NCBI RefSeq assembly: GCF_000935025.1
Contig: NZ_CP010836.1
Coordinates: forward strand, 3,410,001-3,474,000
DNA from: Sphingomonas hengshuiensis
GTDB taxonomy: Bacteria > Pseudomonadota > Alphaproteobacteria > Sphingomonadales > Sphingomonadaceae
DNA length: 64,000 bases
Direction of reading: 5' to 3'
Shown: piece by piece, positions 56,966 through 64,000 of the stretch
Layout of the letters: each line of letters opens with the position of its first letter
Position numbering within the stretch: the stretch's first letter is position 1
Position numbers and translations under genes: made by a program
The notes under the pieces: model-generated
What the model was told of the DNA's origin: nothing
The model's database searches: none
Seen by the model: only the letters and a program-made list of their open reading frames with translations

Positions 56966-57735
56966 GCTTCGAGAACCTCTCGGTCAGCCTGGGCGAGCGC
57001 ACCGTGCTGCACGGCGTCGGCGCGGTGTTCCGCCCGGGGCGCGTCACCGCGATCCTGGGGCCGAACGGATCGGGCAAGAGTACGCTGGTCAAGGCGCTGG
57101 CGGGGCTGATCGATGCCGATACCGGGCATGTCCGGCTGGGCAACCGCCAGATCGGGCGCATCCCGCCGCGCGAGCGGGCACAGGCGATCGGCTATCTGCC
57201 GCAGGACCCGGTGGTGCATTGGAACCTGGCCGTGCGCGATCTGGTCGCACTCGGGCGGCTGCCGCATCGCAGCCCCTTTGCGGGGGCTTCGGACGATGAT
57301 CGCGCGGCGGTGGAGGCGGCGCTGGCGGCGACGGGCACCGTGCATCTGGCGGAGCGCGGCGCCGATGCGCTGTCGGGGGGCGAGCGCGCGCGGGTGCTGC
57401 TGGCGCGGGTGATCGCGGGGGCGCCGCGCTGGCTGCTCGCGGACGAGCCGCTCGCCAGCCTCGACCCCGTCCACCAGCTCGACATGCTGGAGCAGCTCCG
57501 CACGCTGGCGGCGCAGGGGACCGGGGTGGTGATCGTCCTCCACGACCTGATCCAGGCCGCGCGCGCCGCCGACGACGTGCTGCTGCTCAATCAAGGCCGC
57601 GTCGTCCGCTTCGGCACCGCCGCCGAGGCGCTGGGCCACCAGCCGCTGCGCGAGGCGTTCGGCGTGGAGGTGATGGTGATCGCCGACGAACAGGGCCGCC
57701 TCCTCCCCGTACCGATTGGCCGCACCAAGGGCTGA
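56956..57735 (+). CDS. btuD: BtuD-like ABC importer ATPase
   Basis: A 259-residue ATPase. Walker A is LGPNGSGKSTLVKAL, the Q-loop YLPQDPVVHWNLAV, the signature LSGGERARVLLARV, Walker B LLADEPLASLD and the H-loop VIVLHDLIQAA. It belongs to the FepC/BtuD group. ATG at 56956 overlaps btuC by 10 bp. It is the last gene of the B12 importer operon. Confidence 0.93.
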   Translation: MELSFENLSVSLGERTVLHGVGAVFRPGRVTAILGPNGSGKSTLVKALAGLIDADTGHVRLGNRQIGRIPPRERAQAIGYLPQDPVVHWNLAVRDLVALGRLPHRSPFAGASDDDRAAVEAALAATGTVHLAERGADALSGGERARVLLARVIAGAPRWLLADEPLASLDPVHQLDMLEQLRTLAAQGTGVVIVLHDLIQAARAADDVLLLNQGRVVRFGTAAEALGHQPLREAFGVEVMVIADEQGRLLPVPIGRTKG

Positions 57736-57886
57736 CAGCCGGAGCGCGCTGTGGCATTGCGCAATAAAATTACAGCAGGCGAGTCGAGTATCGGGCCGCC
57801 GCGGGAGAGCTTTGGATGCGCAGGATCGACCGTCTCATCATTGGCCAATCGGACGACGCCTTCCTCTGGACGATCGGGTGAGGCGC

Positions 57887-58816
57887 ATGCGCCGGCTGAT
57901 TCTCCTGCTGGTCGCGGCGCTGGCGCTTGCGGTGCCCGCGCAGGCGCAGAAGCGCATCGCGCTGACCTTTGACGATGTGCCGCGCAGCCGGGGCGCGTTC
58001 CTGACGCCCGAGGAACGGACGCGGCGGCTGATCGCGACGTTCCGCAAGGCGCGGGTGAAGGTCGCGCTGTTCGTCAATCCGGGCCAGATCGGCGTCGACG
58101 ACGGCGTCGGCGGGGCCGAGCGGATCGCGCGCTATGTCCGCGCGGGGCATGTCATCGCCAATCACGGCTATAGCCATTTGTCGCTGTCGGCGACGCCGGT
58201 GGACGCCTATCTCGCCGATCTCGACCGGGCGGAGGCATGGCTCAAGCCGCAGCCGGGTTATCGCCCCTGGTATCGCTTCCCCTATCTGGACGAGGGCCGG
58301 GGCGACAAGGTCAAGCGCGACGCGCTGCGGGCGGCGCTGAAGGCACGGGGCCTGCAGAACGGCTATGTGACGGTCGACGGGTCGGACTGGAACCTGGAGG
58401 CGAACACGATCGCCGCGGTGAAGGCCGGCAAGGCGATCGACCGCAAGGCGCTGCGCGACCTCTATGTCGAGACGATGGTCGAGGCCGCCGAATATGGCGA
58501 CGGGCTCGCGATCAAGGCACTGGGCCGCCAGCCCGCGCAGGTCTTCCTGATGCACGAGACCGATCTGGCGGCGCTCTATATCGGCGACGTGATCCGTGAG
58601 CTGCGGCGGCGGGGGTGGCAGGTCGTGTCGCCCGACGAAGCCTATGCCGATCCGCTCCGCGAGGCGATGCCCGACGTGCCCTCGGCACAGGGCACGCTGC
58701 TGGAGTCGATCGCGTGGGAAAAGGGGTTACCGGCGCCGCGCTGGTACGCGCGGAATAACGTGAAACTCGCGAATGCGCTGTTTGCGCAGCGCGTGTTGCA
58801 CGAGGTGGCGGAGTGA
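57887..58816 (+). CDS. secreted polysaccharide deacetylase
   Basis: A 309-residue exported NodB-fold protein. The signal peptide (about 1-20, ending PAQA) leads to IALTFDDVPRSRGAF with the metal Asp pair. HVIANHGYSHLSLS is the histidine metal site, then WYRFPYLDEGRG follows and VFLMHETDLAALYIGD closes the barrel. It is a CE4-type hydrolase acting on acetylated sugars, such as peptidoglycan or EPS. It is 151 bp after btuD and probably independent. ATG at 57887 is preceded by GGTGAGG. Confidence 0.9.
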   Translation: MRRLILLLVAALALAVPAQAQKRIALTFDDVPRSRGAFLTPEERTRRLIATFRKARVKVALFVNPGQIGVDDGVGGAERIARYVRAGHVIANHGYSHLSLSATPVDAYLADLDRAEAWLKPQPGYRPWYRFPYLDEGRGDKVKRDALRAALKARGLQNGYVTVDGSDWNLEANTIAAVKAGKAIDRKALRDLYVETMVEAAEYGDGLAIKALGRQPAQVFLMHETDLAALYIGDVIRELRRRGWQVVSPDEAYADPLREAMPDVPSAQGTLLESIAWEKGLPAPRWYARNNVKLANALFAQRVLHEVAE

Positions 58817-58830
58817 TGGCCGCCCACCTT

Positions 58831-58926
58831 CGTCATCCCAGCGAAAGCTGGGATCCATTCGCCTCTCCGGTTGCGAAGGAACCGCAGCGGAGGCCCCAAT
58901 GGATCCTGACTTTCGTCAGGATGACG
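58831..58926. repeat. 96-bp palindromic repeat, copy 1
   Basis: It begins CGTCATCCCAGCGAAAGCTG and ends TTTCGTCAGGATGACG, so the ends pair with each other. The middle has AACCGCAGCGGAGGCCCC. Read on the minus strand it encodes the HPDESQDP and IPAFAGM-type words that recur across proteobacterial genomes wherever this repeat is crossed by a frame. A second copy at 59269 has the same length and orientation. Confidence 0.9.
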
Positions 58927-58946
58927 GGATTTGGGGGTGTCGCCTC

Positions 58947-59252
58947 CTACCCCAGCGGCGGGAAACCGAGTCCGATCGCCAAATCCTCCCAGCATGGGTT
59001 GTCCTGCTCGATCAGCGCCACCTTCCAGTCGCGACGCCACGCCTTGAGCTGCTTCTCGCGCAGGATCGCCCCGGCCATGTCGCCGCCGGTTTGGTACCAG
59101 ACGAGTCGCTTCACGCCATGCCGCTTGGTAAACCCGCCCAGCGAGCCGCTGCGATGCTGATGCACACGCGCCATCAGGTCCGCCGTTACGCCGACATACA
59201 GTGTGCCGTGGCGCCCGCTCGCGAACATGTACACGCAGGGCAGCTTGTCCAT
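58947..59252 (-). CDS. GIY-YIG nuclease-family protein between two repeats
   Basis: A 101-residue GIY-YIG domain protein (YhbQ/COG2827 type). CVYMFASGRHGTLYVGVT carries the two-part GIY-YIG motif (here VYM and YVG), with catalytic Arg in LMARVHQHRSG and the Glu in ILREKQLKAWRRDWK. The protein is complete. It lies between two 96-bp palindromic repeats in direct orientation, 20 and 16 bp from them, on the opposite strand to its neighbours. The cell role of single-domain GIY-YIG proteins is unclear. Confidence 0.88.
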   Translation of the reverse strand: MDKLPCVYMFASGRHGTLYVGVTADLMARVHQHRSGSLGGFTKRHGVKRLVWYQTGGDMAGAILREKQLKAWRRDWKVALIEQDNPCWEDLAIGLGFPPLG

Positions 59253-59268
59253 CGTCCCCACACCCCCT

Positions 59269-59364
59269 CGTCGTTCCAGCGAGAGCTGGGATCCGTTCGC
59301 CACTCCGTTTGCGAAAGAACCGCAGCGGAGACCCCAATGGATCCTGACTTTCGTCAGGATGACG
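59269..59364. repeat. 96-bp palindromic repeat, copy 2
   Basis: It has the same length and orientation as the copy at 58831, with about ten substitutions. It begins CGTCGTTCCAGCGAGAGCTG and ends TTTCGTCAGGATGACG. It ends only 20 bp before the acyl-CoA dehydrogenase start, so it probably includes that gene's leader. Confidence 0.9.
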
Positions 59365-59383
59365 GCTTGAGATCAGGCCCGCA

Positions 59384-60529
59384 ATGACCCAGCAATTCGA
59401 CCTCACCGACGACCAGCGTGCGATCCAGGACATGGCGCGCAAGTTCACCGCCGATGCGATCACGCCGTTTGCCGGCGAATGGGACGAGAAGCATATCTTC
59501 CCCCGCGACGCGATCCGGGCGGCGGCGGCGCAGGGGTTTGCGGCGATCTATGTGTCCGAGGAGAGCGGCGGCATCGGGCTTGGACGGCTCGAATCGGCGC
59601 TGATCATGGAGGCGATGGCCTATGGCTGTCCGTCGACCAGCGCGTTCATCTCGATCCACAACATGGCCGCGTGGATGATCGACCGGTTCGGGTCGCAGGA
59701 CCTGAAGGACCGGTATCTGCCCGATCTCGTCGCGATGGACCGCATCGCCAGCTATTGCCTGACCGAGCCGGGCTCGGGCTCCGACGCCGCCGCGCTCAAG
59801 ACGCGGGCGGTAAGGGACGGCGATCACTATGTGGTGACCGGCACCAAGCAGTTCATCTCCGGCGCGGGCGCGAACGACGTGTACCTCGTCATGGTCCGCA
59901 CCGGCGAGGAGGGGCCGAAGGGCATTTCGTGCCTGCTCATCGAAAAGGACATGCCCGGCGTCAGCTTCGGCGCGAACGAGCGCAAGCTGGGATGGCATTC
60001 GCAGCCGACCGCGCAGGTGATCCTGGAGGAGGTCCGCGTCCCCGTCGCCAATCTGGTCGGCGCCGAGGGCGAGGGATTCCGGATCGCGATGATGGGGCTC
60101 GACGGCGGGCGGCTCAATATCGGCGCCTGCTCGCTGGGGGGGGCGCAGCGCTGCCTCGACGAGGCGGTTCGCTACACGCGCGAGCGCAAGCAGTTCGGCA
60201 AGGCGATCGCCGATTTCCAGAACACCCAGTTCATGCTGGCCGACATGGCGACCGAGCTGGAGGCGGCGCGCGCATTGCTCTATCTCGCCGCCGCCAAGGT
60301 GACCGCGAACGCCCCCGACAAGACCAAATTCGCGGCAATGGCCAAGCGCTTCGCCACCGACACCGGCAGCAGCGTCGTCGACCGCGCGCTCCAGCTCCAT
60401 GGCGGCTATGGCTATCTGATGGACTATCCGATCGAACGCTTCTGGCGCGATTTGCGGGTGCATTCGATCCTGGAGGGGACGAACCAGGTGATGCGGATGA
60501 TCATCGGGCGCGAGCTGGTGCGCGAGTGA
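59384..60529 (+). CDS. acyl-CoA dehydrogenase (isobutyryl-CoA dehydrogenase-like)
   Basis: A 381-residue flavoprotein. CLTEPGSGSDAAALKT and FISGAGANDVYLVMV bind FAD and substrate. The C-terminal half has QFGKAIADFQNTQFMLADM and GYGYLMDYPIERFWRDLRVH, followed by the catalytic-base region SILEGTNQVMRMI. It is in the ACAD8-like subgroup. With the next three genes it fits valine breakdown, isobutyryl-CoA to methacrylyl-CoA. The start is ATG at 59384, 20 bp after a repeat. Confidence 0.9.
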   Translation: MTQQFDLTDDQRAIQDMARKFTADAITPFAGEWDEKHIFPRDAIRAAAAQGFAAIYVSEESGGIGLGRLESALIMEAMAYGCPSTSAFISIHNMAAWMIDRFGSQDLKDRYLPDLVAMDRIASYCLTEPGSGSDAAALKTRAVRDGDHYVVTGTKQFISGAGANDVYLVMVRTGEEGPKGISCLLIEKDMPGVSFGANERKLGWHSQPTAQVILEEVRVPVANLVGAEGEGFRIAMMGLDGGRLNIGACSLGGAQRCLDEAVRYTRERKQFGKAIADFQNTQFMLADMATELEAARALLYLAAAKVTANAPDKTKFAAMAKRFATDTGSSVVDRALQLHGGYGYLMDYPIERFWRDLRVHSILEGTNQVMRMIIGRELVRE

Positions 60530-60674
60530 GCTGGCTTCCTGATCCTCCCCGGCACGGGGAGGGGGACCGCGCCCGCAGGGCGTGGTGGAGGGGGCCATCC
60601 ACGCGCGGCCCGCTTGCGGCCCTCCCCCTCCACCAGCCTGCGGCTGGTCCCCCTCCCCGTGCCGGGGAGGATCT
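60530..60674. repeat. large GC palindrome with perfect 28-bp arms
   Basis: From 60541, arms GATCCTCCCCGGCACGGGGA onward pair perfectly over 28 bp with the reverse-complement stretch ending GGATC at 60673. An inner GTGGAGGGGG/CCCCCTCCAC pair continues the stem. It lies between the acyl-CoA dehydrogenase and hydrolase genes. Confidence 0.88.
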
Positions 60675-60893
60675 GATGTCGCGTTTTTGCACACGAAGCC
60701 ACGAAGCCGCGAAGAAGAAGGGGTGTCTTTCGCCACGCACGCACTGCGGCGAAGCCGCTTTCCTCGCGCTTCGCGCCTTTGTGCCTTTGTGCCTTTGTGT
60801 GAGACCCCCTTCTTCTCTGCGCCTCCGCGCCTCTGCGCGAACCCCTAATTTCTGTTTCCCCTCCGCGCCTTTGCGCCTTCGCGTGAGACCCAA
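60675..60893. repeat. degenerate tandem repeat array
   Basis: From about 60700 pairs of CACGAAGCC-type units, and from 60766 three imperfect units of roughly 40 bases built on CGCGCCTTTGTGCCTTTG, CGCCTCCGCGCCTCTG and CGCGCCTTTGCGCCTTCG, each ending in a GTGAGACCC- or GCGAACCCC-like tag. The last ends at the start codon of the next gene. With the palindrome before it, this fills the 364-bp gap; no gene is seen. Confidence 0.75.
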
Positions 60894-61934
60894 ATGACCG
60901 ACGTCCGCATCTCCACCGAAGGCCGGCTCGGCCGCATCCGGCTCAACCGGCCCAGGGCGCTCCACGCGCTCAACACCGCGATGTGCGCGGCGATGCTCGA
61001 TGCGCTGGAGGCGTGGCGCGCCGATCCGGCGATCGAGGGCGTGATCCTCGACCATGCCGAGGGCCGCGGCTTTTGCGCCGGGGGCGACATTCGCATGATA
61101 GGCGAAAGCGGCGCGGGCGACGGGGCGGCGGCGCGCGACTTCTTCCGCATCGAGTACCAGCTCAACCATCGCCTGTTCACCTATGCCAAGCCGATCGTCG
61201 CGTTCATGGACGGGGTGACGATGGGCGGCGGCGTCGGCATTTCGCAGCCCGCGCAGCTCCGCATCGCGACCGAGAACACCAAATTCGCGATGCCGGAAAC
61301 GGGCATCGGGCTGTTCCCCGATGTCGGCGGCGGCTGGTATCTGTCGCGGCTGCCCGGGCATATCGGCGAATATCTCGCGCTGACCGGCGCGCGGCTCGAC
61401 GGCGGCGAATGCCTCGCGGTGGGGCTGGCGACGCATTTCCTCCCCGCCGAGCGGCTGGACCATGCCAAGATCGCGATCCAGGCCGATCCGGTGTTTGCCG
61501 AGGACGCATTGGAGGCCTTTTCCGCCCCCGCGCCCGAGGCCCGCATCCTAAGTCACCGTGCGGAGATCGACCGGCTGTTCGCGGGCGACACGGTGGAGGA
61601 CATCGTCGCGGCGCTGGCGGCCGATGGCGGCGACTGGGCGATCGCGCAGGCGGCGACGCTCGCGACCAAATCGCCCCAGGCGCTCAAGGTCTCGCTCAAG
61701 CTGGTCCGCGACGGGCGCTATATGCCCACCTTCGAGGACGAGATGCGCCAGGAATATGCCGTGGCGACGCGCGTCGTGCAGCGCCCGGACTTCGCAGAGG
61801 GCGTGCGGGCGGCTATCGTCGACAAGGACAATGCCCCCCGCTGGCACCCCGCCACGCTGGACGGCGTCACCGATCATGTGATCGACCAGATTTTCGCCCC
61901 CCTGCCCGAGGCCGAAGCCTGGGCACCGGCCTGA
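60894..61934 (+). CDS. 3-hydroxyisobutyryl-CoA hydrolase
   Basis: A 346-residue crotonase-superfamily hydrolase, longer than enoyl-CoA hydratases and with the hydrolase-type C-terminal half. GRGFCAGGDIRMIGE forms the oxyanion hole, DGVTMGGGVGISQPAQLRIA and MPETGIGLFPDVGGGWYL are the HIBCH-type catalytic segments (Glu and Asp). It would release 3-hydroxyisobutyrate in valine breakdown. It starts directly after the tandem repeat and ends 10 bp before the next gene. Confidence 0.9.
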   Translation: MTDVRISTEGRLGRIRLNRPRALHALNTAMCAAMLDALEAWRADPAIEGVILDHAEGRGFCAGGDIRMIGESGAGDGAAARDFFRIEYQLNHRLFTYAKPIVAFMDGVTMGGGVGISQPAQLRIATENTKFAMPETGIGLFPDVGGGWYLSRLPGHIGEYLALTGARLDGGECLAVGLATHFLPAERLDHAKIAIQADPVFAEDALEAFSAPAPEARILSHRAEIDRLFAGDTVEDIVAALAADGGDWAIAQAATLATKSPQALKVSLKLVRDGRYMPTFEDEMRQEYAVATRVVQRPDFAEGVRAAIVDKDNAPRWHPATLDGVTDHVIDQIFAPLPEAEAWAPA

Positions 61935-61944
61935 GGAACTTTAG

Positions 61945-62718
61945 ATGGTGTACGAAACCCTGCTCGTCGAACAACGCGGCGCCGTGACGCTGATCACGCT
62001 CAACCGCCCCCAGGCGCTCAATGCGCTCAATTCGCAGGTGCTGGCCGAGCTGATCGCCGCGCTCGAGGCGTATGACGCCGATGAGTCGCAAGGCTGCGCA
62101 GTGCTGACCGGCAGCGAAAAGGCCTTTGCGGCGGGGGCGGACATCAAGGAGATGGCGTCGAAGGGCTTTGCCGACATGTATGGCGGCAATTTCTTCGCGG
62201 GCTATGACCGGGTGACAGCGACGCGCAAGCCGGTGATCGCCGCGGTATCGGGCTATGCGCTGGGCGGCGGGTGCGAGCTGGCGATGATGTGCGACTTCAT
62301 CCTGGCGTCGGACACCGCCAAGTTCGGCCAGCCCGAGATCAAGCTCGCGGTCTCCCCCGGCATGGGCGGGTCGCAGCGGCTGGCACGCGCAGTGGGCAAG
62401 GCCAAGGCGATGGAAATGTGCCTGACGGGCCGGATGATGGACGCCGACGAGGCCGAACGCGCGGGCCTTGTCAGCCGCATCCTCCCCGCCGCCGAGCTGG
62501 TCGACGAAGCGGTGAAGACCGCAGCGCTGATCGCGGGCATGGCGCCGCTCGCGATCAAGGCGAACAAGGAAATGGTCAACGCGGCGTATGAAACGACGCT
62601 GGCCCAGGGCGTCCAGTTCGAGCGCCGCCTGTTCCACGCGCTGTTCGGCACCGCGGACCAGAAGGAAGGCATGGCGGCGTTTGTGGAGAAGCGCCCGGGG
62701 AACTGGACGGGGAAGTAG
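61945..62718 (+). CDS. enoyl-CoA hydratase
   Basis: A 257-residue enoyl-CoA hydratase. [19 protein letters not shown] forms the acyl-CoA site, and [19 protein letters not shown] and [20 protein letters not shown] contain the two catalytic Glu. The C-terminal [20 protein letters not shown] is typical. In the valine route it hydrates methacrylyl-CoA; it may also serve fatty acids. It is followed by a palindromic repeat. Confidence 0.92.
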   Translation: MVYETLLVEQRGAVTLITLNRPQALNALNSQVLAELIAALEAYDADESQGCAVLTGSEKAFAAGADIKEMASKGFADMYGGNFFAGYDRVTATRKPVIAAVSGYALGGGCELAMMCDFILASDTAKFGQPEIKLAVSPGMGGSQRLARAVGKAKAMEMCLTGRMMDADEAERAGLVSRILPAAELVDEAVKTAALIAGMAPLAIKANKEMVNAAYETTLAQGVQFERRLFHALFGTADQKEGMAAFVEKRPGNWTGK

Positions 62719-62729
62719 GGGGCTTCTGA

Positions 62730-62841
62730 CTCCCCCGCCCGCTTGCGGGAGGGGGCTGGGGGGTGGGCCCCCGCCATCCGCATATGCACCGCTTGCCGGG
62801 AGCGAGGGCCCACCCCCGCCCCTCCCGCAAGCGGGAGGGGA
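62730..62841. repeat. 112-bp GC-rich inverted repeat
   Basis: CTCCCCCGCCCGCTTGCGGG, itself a hairpin, plus CTGGGGGGTGGGCCC on the left faces GGGCCCACCCCCGCC and CCTCCCGCAAGCGGGAGGGG on the right. This makes a nested cruciform-like layout that ends 8 bp before the next start codon. Confidence 0.85.
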
Positions 62842-62849
62842 GAAGCTAA

Positions 62850-63725
62850 ATGGCACGCATCGCATTCATCGGACTGGGCAATATGGGCGGCGGGATGGCC
62901 GCGAACCTGGCGAAGGCGGGGCATGACGTCCGCGCGTTCGACCTGTCGCCCGAAGCGCTCGATCGCGCGAAAAAGGCCGGGTGCCTGCCAATGGCGAGCG
63001 CCGCGGAGACCGTCGACGGCGCCGAGGCCATCGTCACCATGCTGCCCGCAGGGAGCCATGTCGAAAGCGTCTATGCCGAGACGGTGTTCGATGCCGCGGA
63101 GCCGGGCGCGATCCTGATCGATTGCTCGACGATCGACGTCGATACCGCCCGGCGCGTGGCGGAGGCGGCGCAGGCGCGCGGGCTGAGCGCGGTCGACGCC
63201 CCCGTATCGGGCGGGATCGCGGCGGCCACTGCGGGGACGCTCACCTTCATGGTCGGCGGCAGCCAGACCGCGTTCGACCGCGCCGAGCCCTATCTGTCCG
63301 ACATGGGCAAGACCGTGATCCATGCCGGGGGAAGCGGCGCGGGCCAGGCGGCGAAGATCTGCAACAACATGCTGCTCGGCGCCGAGATGGTCGCGACGTG
63401 CGAGGCATTCGTGCTGGCGGAAAAGCTGGGGCTCGACCTCCAGCGCTTCTACGACATCGCCTCGGTCAGCTCGGGCCAGAGCTGGTCGATGACCAGCTAT
63501 TGCCCGGTCCCCGGCGTCGGGCCCGAGACGCCGGCGGATCGCGACTATCAAGGGGGTTTCGCCGCCCCGCTGATGCTCAAGGACCTGCGGCTGGCGATGG
63601 CGGCGGCGGCAAGCGTCGGCGCGAACACCCCGATGGGCGCGCGGGCGGCGGAGCTCTACGAGGCGTTCGTCGCGGGCGAGGGTGCGGGGCTGGACTTTTC
63701 GGGCATTATCAAGACGCTGCGGTAA
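62850..63725 (+). CDS. mmsB: 3-hydroxyisobutyrate dehydrogenase
   Basis: A 291-residue NAD-dependent dehydrogenase. The Rossmann motif is IAFIGLGNMGGGMAANLAKA, the substrate loop is DAPVSGGIAAATAGTLTFM and the catalytic Lys is in GSGAGQAAKICNNMLLG. The C-terminal domain is LMLKDLRLAMAAAASVGANT. It oxidises 3-hydroxyisobutyrate to methylmalonate semialdehyde, completing the four valine steps seen here. Methylmalonate-semialdehyde dehydrogenase (MmsA) is not in the window. Confidence 0.95.
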   Translation: MARIAFIGLGNMGGGMAANLAKAGHDVRAFDLSPEALDRAKKAGCLPMASAAETVDGAEAIVTMLPAGSHVESVYAETVFDAAEPGAILIDCSTIDVDTARRVAEAAQARGLSAVDAPVSGGIAAATAGTLTFMVGGSQTAFDRAEPYLSDMGKTVIHAGGSGAGQAAKICNNMLLGAEMVATCEAFVLAEKLGLDLQRFYDIASVSSGQSWSMTSYCPVPGVGPETPADRDYQGGFAAPLMLKDLRLAMAAAASVGANTPMGARAAELYEAFVAGEGAGLDFSGIIKTLR

Positions 63726-63732
63726 AGCGCTG

Positions 63733-63970
63733 ATCCTCCCCCGGAGGGCAGGGCAATTGCATATACATTGTCGTCACCCTCACCCTTCCGCGCCTCCGGC
63801 GCTCCCTCCCTCTCCCAGCGGGAGAGGAGTACCGGGTCGGCCATGCCCCCGGCATGGCCTGAACAGCGCGGGGCGCTGTTCACCCGATACTGGGCCCGCC
63901 GCCGAAGGCGGTGGGAAGGGTGAGGGTGACGCGATTCCAGATGCGATTACCCTGCCCTCCGGGGGAGGAT
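63733..63970. repeat. 238-bp nested palindrome
   Basis: Outer arms ATCCTCCCCCGGAGGGCAGG and CCTGCCCTCCGGGGGAGGAT enclose a second pair, GTCACCCTCACCCTTCC with GGAAGGGTGAGGGTGAC. The centre holds two more hairpins, GGCCATGCCCCCGGCATGGCC and GAACAGCGCGGGGCGCTGTTC. It could form a large cruciform or a terminator for the valine genes. Confidence 0.88.
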
Positions 63971-64000
63971 TGTACTCCGTTAACGCACTGTTTTCCCTCC

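Noticed and set aside
58642..59463. Minus-strand frame with HPDESQDP/IPAFAGM words
   Set aside because: The words come from the 96-bp repeats being translated; the frame also runs against the deacetylase and acyl-CoA dehydrogenase genes.
60541..60673. CRISPR-like reading of the repeat-rich gap
   Set aside because: There are no regularly spaced identical repeats with unique spacers and no cas genes; it is one palindrome followed by degenerate tandem units.

Overview
The window comes from the chromosome of a high-GC alphaproteobacterium, most likely a sphingomonad. The evidence is the overall GC-rich composition, the str-S10-spc-alpha gene order with adk after secY, a Sphingomonas-style exopolysaccharide (EPS) cluster, and the dense set of GC-rich intergenic palindromes. 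No rRNA, tRNA, CRISPR array, phage or insertion sequence was recognised.

Layout. (1) 1-21342 is a surface-polysaccharide locus. It begins with the tail of an ABC exporter, followed by a leftward block: O-antigen ligase/polymerase-like protein, an unknown protein, Wzc-like kinase/co-polymerase, Wza-like export lipoprotein, glycosyltransferase and EpsG-like polymerase. Next come a rightward priming glycosylphosphotransferase, a second leftward block (flippase, AsnB-like amidotransferase, glycosyltransferase, methyltransferase) and a divergent rightward block (nucleotidyltransferase-like protein, SAM-fold protein, lasso-peptide-B2-like protein, glycosyltransferase, RffC-like acetyltransferase, RffA-like transaminase). 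Together they could prime, extend, modify, flip, polymerise and export a heteropolysaccharide that probably contains 4-acetamido-4,6-dideoxygalactose. The B2/AsnB/nucleotidyltransferase set also resembles parts of a RiPP (lasso peptide) pathway, but no precursor peptide or RRE protein was found here. (2) 21390-28090 holds a TonB-dependent siderophore receptor with a Fur-like dyad in its promoter, guaA, a His-rich secreted protein and a prolyl oligopeptidase.

(3) 28143-52621 is the ribosomal superoperon, all leftward: rpsL-rpsG-fusA-tuf-rpsJ through the S10, spc and alpha operons to rpoA-rplQ. It is interrupted in several places. A small membrane protein lies between rpsG and fusA. A DUF559 nuclease-like gene bracketed by inverted repeats lies between tuf and rpsJ. 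An opposite-strand, lower-GC DUF2971 gene lies between rpmD and rplO, directly beyond a strong terminator. A two-component system lies between adk and rpsM. Sigma-70-like promoters are visible upstream of rpsL and rpsM, and the rpsL leader carries a terminator-like hairpin.

(4) 52718-54545 encodes a membrane protein, a bactofilin and a DUF4142 lipoprotein. (5) 54879-57735 is a cobalamin riboswitch followed by a BtuFCD-type importer, then a polysaccharide deacetylase. (6) 58831-63970 is a valine-degradation gene set (acyl-CoA dehydrogenase, 3-hydroxyisobutyryl-CoA hydrolase, enoyl-CoA hydratase, 3-hydroxyisobutyrate dehydrogenase) whose spacers are filled with long palindromic repeats. A GIY-YIG gene just upstream is bracketed by two 96-bp repeat copies. 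The pairing of small nuclease-type genes with palindromic repeats, seen twice here, is the most system-like unexplained pattern in the window.
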